Virus record (IMG/VR): IMGVR_UViG_3300028558_000011
Location: 1-35,980 of that record
From: a virus
DNA: 35,980 bases
Strand: one strand, 5' to 3'
The notes below the pieces were generated by a model, which saw nothing but the letters and a program-made list of their open reading frames with translations, was not told where the DNA came from and searched no databases. A program made the position numbers and the translations under genes. This document shows positions 13,695-21,193 of the stretch, piece by piece (the first letter of the stretch is position 1; each line of letters starts with the position of its first letter).

Positions 13695-14366
13695 ATGTCT
13701 GATGAAGCACAAGTTGCACAAGAATCAAAAAATAATGATAAAGAATACAATTTTAGACAGATTGAGAAAAAATTATTGGAAGAAAGAGAAGCGAGAGCTC
13801 AAGAGAGAGCTGCAAGAGAGGAACTAGAAAGAGAAGTGCAAAAGCTAAAATCTTTTCAACAGCAGAATACTCAACAAGATGATGACGATGATTCCGAGCC
13901 TTACGTAGATCATAAGAGATTAAATAAAACATTGTCAAAGTTTGGACAAAATACTCAGACTGAAATAAACAAAGCTATGGAAATGGCTAAAAAAGATGCT
14001 AAAGAAGAGTTGAGAAAAGAAATATGGTTGGAGAGCAATCCTGATTTTTATGATACTCTACAGCAGCATGCTGAAAAATTACATGCCAGAGCTCCAAAAT
14101 TGGCAGAATCTATTTTGAAAATGCCAGATTCTTTTGAGAGACAACAATTAGTCTACAATAATATCAAGGCATTGGGTCTAGACAAATCTGAGCAAGCTGA
14201 GTCTTCCATACAAAAGAAAATAGATGGTAATCGTAGAGGAAATTTCTACCAACCTACTGGCGTAGGAACTTCTCCTTATGCTTCTGCAGGAGATTTTAGT
14301 GAAGCAGGACAAAAAAGTGCCTTTAATAAAATGAAAGAATTACAGAGTAGATTAAGATTGGGGTGA
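13695..14366 (+). CDS. Scaffold-like capsid assembly protein
   Basis: A 223-residue, highly charged and helical protein. Residues about 20-55 form a Glu/Arg-rich coiled coil (KKLLEEREARAQERAAREEL), then a Gln/Asp-rich stretch (QQDDDDDSEPYVDHKR), then more helix, and a Gly/Ser-rich tail ending in a basic helix (KMKELQSRLRLG). This is how phage scaffolding proteins look: a long helical body and a basic C-terminus that touches the capsid protein. The order portal, scaffold, capsid supports it, although here the capsid gene is 2 kb downstream beyond a leftward cassette. An AAAGGAG site precedes the ATG. The function is inferred from position and composition. Confidence 0.72.
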   Translation: MSDEAQVAQESKNNDKEYNFRQIEKKLLEEREARAQERAAREELEREVQKLKSFQQQNTQQDDDDDSEPYVDHKRLNKTLSKFGQNTQTEINKAMEMAKKDAKEELRKEIWLESNPDFYDTLQQHAEKLHARAPKLAESILKMPDSFERQQLVYNNIKALGLDKSEQAESSIQKKIDGNRRGNFYQPTGVGTSPYASAGDFSEAGQKSAFNKMKELQSRLRLG

Positions 14367-14417
14367 TTAAAATTACAATTTTAATTATCATTCATTTTTA
14401 CTAACAAAGGATGGAAA

Positions 14418-14597
14418 ATGAAAAAGCACAAACTAACTCACGCTGAAGAAGTTAAAGGTGGAGAAGATTCTCACATGCATCACAAAAAAATGCATGATCA
14501 TCATATGAAAGAAGCAAAAAAACATATGAGTCACTTACATAAGATGGCTAAGCATGGTCATAAAGGACGTCATGCTGAGAAGCATAACGAGAAGTAA
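14418..14597 (+). CDS. Histidine-rich small protein
   Basis: A 59-residue protein with 15 histidines (25%), clustered as HMHHKKMHDHH and in HLHKMAKHGHKGRH, plus many lysines. AAGGA lies before the ATG. The composition suggests metal binding or a nucleic-acid-binding, pH-sensitive charge, but I know no family. It lies directly after the scaffold-like gene and ends 8 bp before the convergent leftward DUF551-like gene. Low-complexity composition means database matches would be unreliable. Confidence 0.6.
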   Translation: MKKHKLTHAEEVKGGEDSHMHHKKMHDHHMKEAKKHMSHLHKMAKHGHKGRHAEKHNEK

Positions 14598-14605
14598 AGA
14601 GTTAA

Positions 14606-14851
14606 TTATTGTTTAGGCGCAGATGGAAGTGGCATCCAATGAGTCACATCAGTGATATAATAGGAATGTCCTGTTGATTTTTCATAGTCACGATTCATTG
14701 GAAAAGAATGCATCCAACAATCTTTTGGATCATATTCATCTTCATAATTAGCTATGTTATAATCTCCTTCTTTGGTAATGATAAGAACATCTTGCAGTGG
14801 TTTAGGCAATCTATCTTTAATACTGATCCATTCTCCAATATTTTCACTCAT
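14606..14851 (-). CDS. DUF551-like protein
   Basis: An 81-residue protein matching the DUF551 pattern, common in phages and prophages: an N-terminal WISIKDRLPKPLQDVLIITK and a C-terminal VTHWMPLPSAPK. The middle (YNIANYEDEYDP, then the variable loop) is as in the family. The role is unknown. It is the last gene of the leftward cassette that starts with the serine recombinase, and it probably rides along as an accessory gene. Confidence 0.85.
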   Translation of the reverse strand: MSENIGEWISIKDRLPKPLQDVLIITKEGDYNIANYEDEYDPKDCWMHSFPMNRDYEKSTGHSYYITDVTHWMPLPSAPKQ

Positions 14852-14857
14852 GAATTA

Positions 14858-14980
14858 CTACTTATATTTACGAAATTTTCTTTCCCAAATTTTATTTACT
14901 ACTCTAGAAGCACTGAAAAGACCAAAAATTACTCCTATAATAAAAAAATTTATAAACATAAGAATTAACAGTACACTCAT
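14858..14980 (-). CDS. 40-residue membrane protein
   Basis: A short leftward gene. The peptide has one hydrophobic helix (VLLILMFINFFIIGVIFGLF, residues 3-22) and a strongly basic tail (NKIWERKFRKYK). GAGAGG lies 7 bases before the ATG. Its ATG overlaps the recombinase stop codon by one base (TAATG), so it is translationally coupled to the recombinase. Function unknown. Confidence 0.6.
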   Translation of the reverse strand: MSVLLILMFINFFIIGVIFGLFSASRVVNKIWERKFRKYK

Positions 14981-15609
14981 TATTTTTCCTCTCTCAAATA
15001 TTTATATACAGCCTCTCGGCTCATATTAAACACTTGTGCTATTTTTGTCTTTTTATGTCCCTGATCAGCCATTTGCTTTAGTGCGATTATTTGTTCTTCA
15101 TTTAACATTTTTTTTCTTCCTACATATATTCCACGTGCTTTGGCTAGACGAATTCCTTCTCGTTGTCTTTCTTTTATTAAAGAAAGTTCAAATTCTGAAA
15201 ACGATCCCATAATGGAAAGTATTAGAAGAGATAGAGGAGAATCATCTCCTGTGAATGTTATGTTTTCTTTTATGAAAGAAATGTAAACTTTTTTTTCAAT
15301 TAGTTCTTGGACTATATTACGTAAATCACGTAAATTTCTAGCCAATCTATCCATACTATGAACAAATAGATGATCTCCTTGTCTTAAATAAGACATCATT
15401 TCCTTAAATTGAGGTCTATCTAATACTTTTCCAGTAAACTTATCAATAAATATTTTATTAAGATGAATACCTTCTAATTGTCTTTGAGTATTTTGATCAG
15501 TAGAACTAACTCTTATATATCCTACTTTTTGAATATTGGATTTTTTTTGTTTTTCATTAATTTTATTAACAACATCTATATATATATTATTTAATATGGA
15601 TTCATTCAT
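14980..15609 (-). CDS. Small serine recombinase (resolvase/invertase family)
   Basis: A 209-residue site-specific recombinase. The catalytic domain (about 27-165) has VGYIRVSSTDQNTQRQL with the nucleophile at Ser35, the arginines of SMDRLARNLRDL near 87-96, and the E-helix pattern FSEFELSLIKERQREGIRLA. A short C-terminal HTH (about 172-205: LNEEQIIALKQMADQG, then TKIAQVFNMSREAVYKYL) binds DNA. The length is that of resolvases and invertases, not of large serine integrases. It could resolve multimers of a circular replicon, invert a fibre segment, or mobilise the cassette it heads. I see no obvious inverted crossover sites around the fibre genes. An extra 26 residues precede the usual start of the domain. 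Confidence 0.93.
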   Translation of the reverse strand: MNESILNNIYIDVVNKINEKQKKSNIQKVGYIRVSSTDQNTQRQLEGIHLNKIFIDKFTGKVLDRPQFKEMMSYLRQGDHLFVHSMDRLARNLRDLRNIVQELIEKKVYISFIKENITFTGDDSPLSLLILSIMGSFSEFELSLIKERQREGIRLAKARGIYVGRKKMLNEEQIIALKQMADQGHKKTKIAQVFNMSREAVYKYLREEK

Positions 15610-15834
15610 TTTGTTTTTTTGGATAATTTTTGGATTTTAAGTCTAAGAAATTTATACATTTGTGTCAATAAATTAAGAAATAGACTTTTATTTACACTTA
15701 AAATTTTAGACAATATAGAGTACACCCTATTTACACATTCATTTCATTGTTCAAGAATCTACCCCCCTATCCAAATTTAATTAGGGGGGGTAATGAATTC
15801 TGGAGTAGGGGGATAGGAATGGAAACTATTTTTT
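15610..15834. other. Non-coding gap with C6/G7 hairpin
   Basis: A 225-bp gap between the serine recombinase and the YkgJ-like gene. ACCCCCCTA (15761-15769) can pair with TAGGGGGGGT (15782-15791) round a 12-base loop, with one extra G. There is no T-run on either strand, so termination is uncertain. The recombinase promoter must lie here, and resolvase-type enzymes often bind crossover sites beside their own gene, so this is the first place to look for one. Confidence 0.45.
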
Positions 15835-16191
15835 TTAGTTGCAAGTTTTATTAATTTTTGTGCTTCTTTGTTCGCCATTTTTATTTTGGTATGGACATCG
15901 TAAGCATTTCATTTGTTCTGACCCATATCTTTTACATATATTGGGTCTATCTTCATAGATATTACAAGATAGATTTTTGTTCAAGAATGGACAATATCCA
16001 TCTTTAGTGATTGGCAATTTTAGACAGACTTCTTTTGCTTCAAAAGGATCTGTTGCAGTAAATTCCAAAATATCGAGAACTTCTCTAACTATTTTGTCTT
16101 CATTTCTTTCATAAATTGATATTTCTATAGGAGCGCATTTACAGCACAAAGCATGGCATTTGTCGTGAAACTTTTTGCAGTCAAATTCCAT
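15835..16191 (-). CDS. YkgJ-like cysteine cluster protein
   Basis: A 118-residue protein of the YkgJ/zinc-or-iron cluster family. The cysteine pattern is FDCKKFHDKCHALCCKC at the N-terminus, then YCPFLNKNLSCNIYEDRPNI with CKRYG (the family's most conserved stretch, about 66-90), and CLRCPY near 96-101. These cysteines bind a metal or Fe-S centre; the biochemical role of the family is not settled. It is unusual as phage cargo. It is the most upstream gene of the leftward cassette before the capsid gene, separated from the recombinase by 225 bp, so it may have its own promoter. Confidence 0.85.
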   Translation of the reverse strand: MEFDCKKFHDKCHALCCKCAPIEISIYERNEDKIVREVLDILEFTATDPFEAKEVCLKLPITKDGYCPFLNKNLSCNIYEDRPNICKRYGSEQMKCLRCPYQNKNGEQRSTKINKTCN

Positions 16192-16261
16192 GAAAGTATT
16201 TTGAATTTTCTATATATGATATGGATAGTAAAATTTTTTGCATTGTAAATAAATTATTTAC

Positions 16262-16273
16262 TAAAAATGTAAA
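16262..16273 (+). promoter_or_regulatory. Recurring AT-rich element TAAAAATGTAAA
   Basis: Exact match to TWAAARTNTAAA at the head of the capsid leader, 160 bases before the capsid ATG. A TATATATATTAA stretch follows. Confidence 0.45.
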
Positions 16274-16290
16274 TTTTATATATATATTAA

Positions 16291-16400
16291 GATTCGCCAG
16301 TCCTGCGTTATGGATATACCAGCGTTAAGAGTTTCGCACCTCTATTATCTGGATATGAGCGAGAACGGACGTAAGTAGGCTCGTCTACCGATCATCATAT
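16291..16400 (+). ncRNA. Candidate structured leader of the capsid gene
   Basis: About 110 bases, clearly richer in G and C than the surrounding gaps. Possible pairings include CGAG (16360-16363)/CTCG (16380-16383), GTAG/CTAC around the same loop, AGAG/CTCT (16328-16342), and a repeated GCGTTA. It does not read as a tRNA on either strand. It could be a 5' UTR control element or stabiliser for the most abundant mRNA. The structure is proposed by eye only. Confidence 0.35.
16310..16378 (+). CDS. Possible 22-codon leader peptide
   Basis: ATG at 16310 to TAG at 16376 encodes MDIPALRVSHLYYLDMSENG plus RK, inside the structured capsid leader. There is no clear ribosome site. It may be a chance frame, or a leader peptide whose translation affects folding of the leader. 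Confidence 0.2.
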   Translation: MDIPALRVSHLYYLDMSENGRK

Positions 16401-16433
16401 CGTATCATTTTAATTCTAATTAAAGGAATTATT

Positions 16434-17411
16434 ATGTCGATTACGACTACCGGGAATTTGGGCCCTATGATCCTTCAGTCGCTTGCGCCTGCGATGCTCT
16501 ACGTCCCAACCCCAACAATGAATTACATTACTGTATGCGATAAAGTAAGCATGCCAGCTAATGGTGGTACGACTTGCCGCTTTATGCGTCCTCGTGCCTT
16601 AACGCCTCCAACTGTACAGTTGGGGAATGCAGGTATTGATCCTCCAGCACAAGTGCCACAAAGAGACATCATAGATGCTCAAATGGCTTTCTTCGGTACT
16701 GGTTGTATTATCAACGAACAAGTGATTCTACAAGACCAAGAAGGTGTTTTGGCTTGGGTTTCTGAACGTCTAGCTGTAGCAATGAGACAAGCTGAGGATT
16801 TAATCCTTAGAGATTATATTGTTTCTGCTGCTAGCCAAATCAATGCTGGTGGAGGAAGTAATGGTGATAATCCAACAAACTTGGGTGTCACAGACTTTTC
16901 TTTAGTAGCAACAACTCTTGATACAAATAACGCTTATAAATTTATGAGTGGTATCGAAGGTATGGACAGATTTGGTACAGGCCCAGTGCGTTCAGCATAT
17001 TTCATGTTGAGTTCAACAGAATTACAAACTGACTTCGACTCTCTACAGAGTTTTGGTACGCTTTCTTTCTTATCTCAATGGAATTATCCAACTAATGCAT
17101 CTGCATTACCAGCTGAGTATGGTTCTGTAGGTAATATTCGTATCCTAACAAGTTCTGAAGCTCCAGTAGCTAGAGGTGCTAGTGAATTAGGAAACGATCT
17201 ATATTACAATACAGTGCTAGGAAAACAAGCACTTACTCACATTAATCAAGACGGCTATAGCATGAACTTGATTTATCGTGATCCTTACTATTCTGGAATG
17301 TTAGCTCAAAATGCTACTTTGGCAGTTAAGTTTGCTCAAGCGCAAGCTATAACACAGGATACAGCTATTAGAAACCTTTTATCTACTCGCTCTGCGAGTT
17401 TGGGGGTATAA
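16434..17411 (+). CDS. Major capsid protein (N4-gp56-like)
   Basis: A 325-residue major head protein. Segments matching the N4 gp56 family include MNYITVCDKVSMPANGGTTC with RFMRPRAL (about 29-56), the VPQRDIIDAQMAFFGTGCII stretch (about 73-92), and the helix LAWVSERLAVAMRQAEDLIL (about 104-123). Near the end, YSMNLIYRDPYYSGMLAQNA then AVKFAQAQAITQDTAIRNL closes the fold. It forms the icosahedral shell around the scaffold. AAAGGA lies 6 bases before the ATG, partly inside a small inverted repeat (TTTAATT-ct-AATTAAA, 16409-16424). The first 30 codons use more G/C-ending codons than the rest of the genome. The next gene starts one base after the stop. Confidence 0.9.
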   Translation: MSITTTGNLGPMILQSLAPAMLYVPTPTMNYITVCDKVSMPANGGTTCRFMRPRALTPPTVQLGNAGIDPPAQVPQRDIIDAQMAFFGTGCIINEQVILQDQEGVLAWVSERLAVAMRQAEDLILRDYIVSAASQINAGGGSNGDNPTNLGVTDFSLVATTLDTNNAYKFMSGIEGMDRFGTGPVRSAYFMLSSTELQTDFDSLQSFGTLSFLSQWNYPTNASALPAEYGSVGNIRILTSSEAPVARGASELGNDLYYNTVLGKQALTHINQDGYSMNLIYRDPYYSGMLAQNATLAVKFAQAQAITQDTAIRNLLSTRSASLGV

Positions 17412-17412
17412 A

Positions 17413-18585
17413 ATGACTGAATATTCAAAAATGGCCAAAGGTAGATTCACATCAACAGGTGGAGCGAAGATTATAAATCTTCCATTCCAACCTGATTATG
17501 TTGAATTAGTAAACGTTACAGCTGCAACGACTCCTACACAAAATGGAGTTCCATTTGCCACATGGGATGCAAGCGATGGTCAGGGAACTGCCGTTGCTCA
17601 GTATTTTAATGCTACTCCTGTATTGTCAAGTGGCGCTGTAACTGCAAATGGTATCAGTACTTTTAGTGCTGGTCTATCATTTCAATATGGAGCAGTATAT
17701 CAACATACTGGGTCTACTGATTTTTCAATCACTGCTGCAAATCCTGCTGTTGTAACAACTACTACAGCTCATGGATTGACTAGTGGAGATGTGATAATTT
17801 TTCAAAATTTAGCACAAACGTCAACAACTGGTATGCAGCAGATTGCTGGAATTCCTTTTACTGTGACTGTAACAAGTAGTACCCAATTTTCGATTCCTTG
17901 GGATGCAAGTGGATCTAATTATACTGCTTTCAATACAGCTACTAGTACAGGTAATGTAGGATCTTTTAAGAAAGTCCTATATCCATATTTGTATGCTCCA
18001 GGTGTAAGCATTATCAGTAATATTACAACTGGTACAACAACAACAATTGATACAACAGACGCTCACAACTTTGTTGTGGGTCAAGAAATAGCAATTAGAA
18101 TGCCACAAGTTAATGGAGTTAGTCCTTTAGCTTGGGGTGATGCTCGTTATAATTCACTACCAAATACAACAGTGCCTGGATCACCGATCTATGCATATGT
18201 GATTGCAGTAACAGATTATAACACAGTTGTTGTGAATATTAATTCTACTGGCTATTCAGCCTTTAATAATAATATTCCAGTAGCAAATGTTTCTGGTTTG
18301 CAATATCCACAGATTGTTGCTGTAGGTGATGTGAATACAGGTGGAGTACAGATTTCGAGTGGTTCTGCTCTTTATCCTCCTCCATTTATTCGTCCGATTG
18401 CTAACACGACTGTTAATACTATTAATGGTCCTGCAATCCAAGGAGCATTCTTCAATAATACAAGCCAAGGCTTTATCATTGGAGCAGGTTCTTTAACTGG
18501 TCTTTCATCGACAGTATTAGTTGGAGCTAATGGAAATATCATTAGATGGCGTGCCTTTCTGCATGATATTTCAATACCTTCATAA
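17413..18585 (+). CDS. Capsid-associated protein with two FCCH-like beta domains
   Basis: A 390-residue beta-rich protein directly downstream of the capsid gene. It carries two copies of the phage module often annotated as 'ubiquitin-activating E1 FCCH': ANPAVVTTTTAHGLTSGDVI to STQFSIPWDASG (about 107-172), and TGTTTTIDTTDAHNFVVGQE to DYNTVVVNINSTGY (about 203-280). The name is an annotation label; the module is a small beta domain used in virions. A C-terminal part (PQIVAVGDVNTGGVQISSG and on) is shared with the next gene. The likely role is head decoration or a vertex protein, made at high level with the capsid protein. Confidence 0.75.
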   Translation: MTEYSKMAKGRFTSTGGAKIINLPFQPDYVELVNVTAATTPTQNGVPFATWDASDGQGTAVAQYFNATPVLSSGAVTANGISTFSAGLSFQYGAVYQHTGSTDFSITAANPAVVTTTTAHGLTSGDVIIFQNLAQTSTTGMQQIAGIPFTVTVTSSTQFSIPWDASGSNYTAFNTATSTGNVGSFKKVLYPYLYAPGVSIISNITTGTTTTIDTTDAHNFVVGQEIAIRMPQVNGVSPLAWGDARYNSLPNTTVPGSPIYAYVIAVTDYNTVVVNINSTGYSAFNNNIPVANVSGLQYPQIVAVGDVNTGGVQISSGSALYPPPFIRPIANTTVNTINGPAIQGAFFNNTSQGFIIGAGSLTGLSSTVLVGANGNIIRWRAFLHDISIPS

Positions 18586-18587
18586 CT

Positions 18588-18615
18588 TATAGTGAGTTAT
18601 GTGGGCTTATAGTGA
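18588..18615. repeat. Paired TATAGTGA repeats
   Basis: TATAGTGA at 18588-18595 and 18608-18615, 20 bp apart, just after the stop of the preceding gene. TATAGTGA is the reverse complement of the TCACTATA found at 2173 and 28931. The spacing is two helical turns. Confidence 0.35.
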
Positions 18616-18637
18616 AATTGCATTATAACTAAACGAT

Positions 18638-18663
18638 TCTCCTCCCCTTAATCGGGGAGGGGA
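18638..18663 (+). terminator. Strong hairpin, possible terminator
   Basis: TCTCCTCCCC (18638-18647) pairs with GGGGAGGGGA (18654-18663) round a 6-base loop, with one G-U pair. It is followed by TATATATATT rather than a T-run, so it may be an RNA processing or stability element rather than a terminator. Confidence 0.5.
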
Positions 18664-18672
18664 TATATATAT

Positions 18673-18685
18673 TAAAAAATATAAT
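18673..18685 (+). promoter_or_regulatory. Recurring AT-rich element, one-base-longer form
   Basis: TAAAAAATATAAT fits the recurring element with one extra A. It lies between the hairpin and the ATG at 18718. Confidence 0.35.
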
Positions 18686-18717
18686 AATAGTATTATAATG
18701 AGACAAAAGAGGAACAA

Positions 18718-19140
18718 ATGTCCAATACTGTTATTTCGTATCCAATTCCTGCTTACAGTAACGTTCCAATAAATCCTCAGTTTTATCAGCCAAGAAGATT
18801 TGTAATATCAGCGATTACTCTTGGAGACACGACTACAGTTACTACGACTACTGATCAAGACTTTGTCATAGGACAGTTGGTAAGATTTATCATCCCACAA
18901 GCATATGGCACAAGGCAATTAAATGAACAAGAAGGATATGTAATACAGATATTATCTCCTACTCAGGTGATAGTAGATATAGTTTCAAAATTTATGGATC
19001 CATTTACAAGTTCATCATTCACTACACAACCTCAGATATTGCCGGTAGGTGACATCAATAGTGGGGTTCAAAACACGAATGGCAGAACCAATAATATAAC
19101 TTACATCCCAGGAAGCTTCATTAACATATCACCAAATTAA
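18718..19140 (+). CDS. Paralogue of the C-terminal half of the decoration-like protein
   Basis: A 140-residue beta-rich protein. Its core aligns with the second FCCH-like domain and following segment of the preceding gene: AITLGDTTTVTTTTDQDFVI with NITTGTTTTIDTTDAHNFVV, YVIQILSPTQVIVDI with YVIAVTDYNTVVVNI, and PQILPVGDINSGVQ with PQIVAVGDVNTGGVQ. It is probably a minor capsid or head-to-tail decoration protein that arose by duplication. It has its own AT-rich element, so its level may be set separately from the capsid gene. Confidence 0.75.
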   Translation: MSNTVISYPIPAYSNVPINPQFYQPRRFVISAITLGDTTTVTTTTDQDFVIGQLVRFIIPQAYGTRQLNEQEGYVIQILSPTQVIVDIVSKFMDPFTSSSFTTQPQILPVGDINSGVQNTNGRTNNITYIPGSFINISPN

Positions 19141-19188
19141 AATTAGAATTAGTTGTGGAGTTTTTTTTAGAGTGCCCATATTATGAAT

Positions 19189-19200
19189 TTAAAATTTAAA
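19189..19200 (+). promoter_or_regulatory. Recurring AT-rich element TTAAAATTTAAA
   Basis: Exact match to TWAAARTNTAAA, 19 bases before the ATG at 19220, in the 79-bp gap after the paralogue gene. Confidence 0.45.
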
Positions 19201-19219
19201 GTACAAAAGTGGGTGCTGT

Positions 19220-19798
19220 ATGACAAATAGACCAAAGATTAACTCTCAAGGTAATCAAGAATTAGAGAAACTTCAGAGTCAATTCGATGATTTTAAAGAG
19301 AATGTTGATCAACTTACCTTAGACAGGATGAATAGTGCTCCAAAAATGGAGATGGACTCTCAAACTAAGATATCTTCCAGAGAGATATCAAAAAATAAAG
19401 ATATTTATCTGAAACCAGATAGAACTATACCAGCTAGAGATAAATTTAATGAAAATTTCAGAGATGGATACAATTATTCCAAAGAATATGTGCAATTTAT
19501 AGCTGAAAATAAAGAAATAATAGGTGAGACCATAGAAATGTGGACTAGACCTTATGGAGGTACGCCAGCAGAATTTTGGAAAGTTCCTGTTAATAAACCT
19601 GTTTGGGGACCAAGATATTTAGCTGAACAAATCAAAAAGTGCTCATATCATAGATTAACTATGAGCAATGTTGTCACAGAGACTACTGGTGTTGGAAATA
19701 TGTATGGCACACTTGTAGCCGATAGCACAATTCAGCGTTTGGATGCTATTCCAGTGAGTCCGAGAAAATCAATATTTATGGGGGCCTCAGTAGGTTAA
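19220..19798 (+). CDS. Conserved virion protein of unknown role
   Basis: A 192-residue protein with a helical, charged N-terminal third (LEKLQSQFDDFKENVDQL) and a folded C-terminal part (FRDGYNYSKEYVQFIAENKE, then MWTRPYGGTPAEFWKVPVNK, then RYLAEQIKKCSYHRLTMS). I do not recognise a named family. Its position between capsid and tail adaptor genes suggests a head-completion or internal protein. It heads a long run of closely spaced rightward genes extending to 28328. Confidence 0.7.
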   Translation: MTNRPKINSQGNQELEKLQSQFDDFKENVDQLTLDRMNSAPKMEMDSQTKISSREISKNKDIYLKPDRTIPARDKFNENFRDGYNYSKEYVQFIAENKEIIGETIEMWTRPYGGTPAEFWKVPVNKPVWGPRYLAEQIKKCSYHRLTMSNVVTETTGVGNMYGTLVADSTIQRLDAIPVSPRKSIFMGASVG

Positions 19799-19802
19799 AT
19801 AA

Positions 19803-19991
19803 ATGAAAGAAAAAAAGAAATTCATACAAGAAGCAATTAAAAAACCTGGTGTTCTTAGAAAATCTCTTCATGTAAAAGAAGGGGAGAAAATTCCAGAGAA
19901 AAAACTGGAAAAAGCAGAACATTCTAAAAATCCAAAAACTAGGAAAAGAGCTGTTTTAGCAGAGACACTTAGGAAGATGCATAAAAAATGA
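19803..19991 (+). CDS. Small lysine-rich conserved phage protein
   Basis: A 62-residue, very basic protein. The pattern KKFIQEAIKKPGVLRKSLHV, then KEGEKIPEKKLEKA, then KRAVLAETLRKMHKK is typical of small proteins seen beside tail genes in podoviruses, of unknown role. It may bind DNA in the virion. Its stop overlaps the next start (ATGA). Confidence 0.75.
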   Translation: MKEKKKFIQEAIKKPGVLRKSLHVKEGEKIPEKKLEKAEHSKNPKTRKRAVLAETLRKMHKK

Positions 19992-21193
19992 ATCTATTAG
20001 ATGACATCATAACTTATGTAAGAAGAATCATAAAAAGTCCTTCTAATGCTGTTATCTCCAATGATCTAATAATTGATTATATCAATCGTTTTTGGATCAT
20101 GGATGTCGATGCTCGTATGCAACTATTTGATCTTAAGACGAAATATCAGTTTCAGACGGCTCCTGGCGTAGATAAATACAATATGCCTTTGTATAGTCTA
20201 CAGACGGAACCTGGAAATCAGCCGATAGAAATGTATCCTGTTTATCAGGGTTTTTTAGGCCCTGTATATATAAATGGTATTCAAGTTCCATTTTACACTC
20301 AAAAAAGTCAATTTTTTAATATTTATCCGAATGTAGTGCAGAATCTAGGTATTGTGGCACAGGGTGATGGTACTACAGGCCCTTACTCCTTACAGATACC
20401 TATTTTACCCGGGAACCAACCGCAGAATCCTCCGCTCAATGGGATTTTAAGAGGCCATATTGATATAACTGGGATTATTGCTACAGGATCTAATATAGAT
20501 CCACCTATCACAGATGATCCAAGTGCTGCAGCCTCTATCGCGTCTGTTCCTGTAACAAGCGTAGATTCTGCCTTTTTTCTTACATCTATAGATTCAACAG
20601 GAGCTCCTGTGGTGGTTCAAGATAGTGGATGGTTCTTATTAGGAAATGTGAATTATGGATTGCTTATGCAACCAGGAAAAGCTCCTTATGGAAACCAGGC
20701 ATTGCCAGCAAGTTATACTACAACTTCAAATACAATAAATTATTTTACGGGTGAAGTAAATGTGACATTTCCTGTGAGTATTCCTTCTAATCAAAACATA
20801 AGTGCCCAATGTTTCTTCTTTCAAACAGGTCTTCCTAGAGCAGTTCTTTATTATGATAATGTTCTAACACTTCGTAGTCCTCCAGATACTCAATACTTAG
20901 TAGAATTAGATGCTTATCTATCTCCTGCAGCATTTTTTACTAGCGATCAAGCTGTTCCATTTGCATACATGTCTGAATATATAGCACGGGGTGCTGCTAG
21001 GAAAATTCTTTCTGATACTGGAGATTTTGAACAATTCCAATTTTATGAATCTCTTTTCAGAGAACAAGAAATATTAGTATGGAAAAGAAGTCAAAGGCAG
21101 TGGACTGCTAGTCGTACAGAAACAATATATAGTCAAGGTTTCGGACAAAATGGTGGAATGAATAATAACTATGGTGGAGGAGTAAGTATATGA
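19988..21193 (+). CDS. Tail adaptor/connector-like protein
   Basis: A 401-residue protein. The N-terminus (LLDDIITYVRRIIKSPSNAV, then LIIDYINRFWIMDVDARMQL, then KTKYQFQTAPGVDKYNMP) is helical and then beta, resembling head-to-tail adaptors that sit under the portal in podoviruses. Toward the C-terminus, DTQYLVELDAYLSPAAFFTS, AYMSEYIARGAARKILSDTG and FEQFQFYESLFREQEILVWK are conserved-looking helical parts. The middle (about 120-250) is variable and beta-rich. The end is Gly/Asn-rich. It is coupled by ATGA overlaps at both ends. The adaptor role is inferred from order and style rather than from a certain family match. Confidence 0.68.
   Translation: MNLLDDIITYVRRIIKSPSNAVISNDLIIDYINRFWIMDVDARMQLFDLKTKYQFQTAPGVDKYNMPLYSLQTEPGNQPIEMYPVYQGFLGPVYINGIQVPFYTQKSQFFNIYPNVVQNLGIVAQGDGTTGPYSLQIPILPGNQPQNPPLNGILRGHIDITGIIATGSNIDPPITDDPSAAASIASVPVTSVDSAFFLTSIDSTGAPVVVQDSGWFLLGNVNYGLLMQPGKAPYGNQALPASYTTTSNTINYFTGEVNVTFPVSIPSNQNISAQCFFFQTGLPRAVLYYDNVLTLRSPPDTQYLVELDAYLSPAAFFTSDQAVPFAYMSEYIARGAARKILSDTGDFEQFQFYESLFREQEILVWKRSQRQWTASRTETIYSQGFGQNGGMNNNYGGGVSI

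Noticed and set aside
16291-16400. tRNA in the capsid leader
   Set aside because: No acceptor stem, T-loop or anticodon-arm arrangement fits on either strand.
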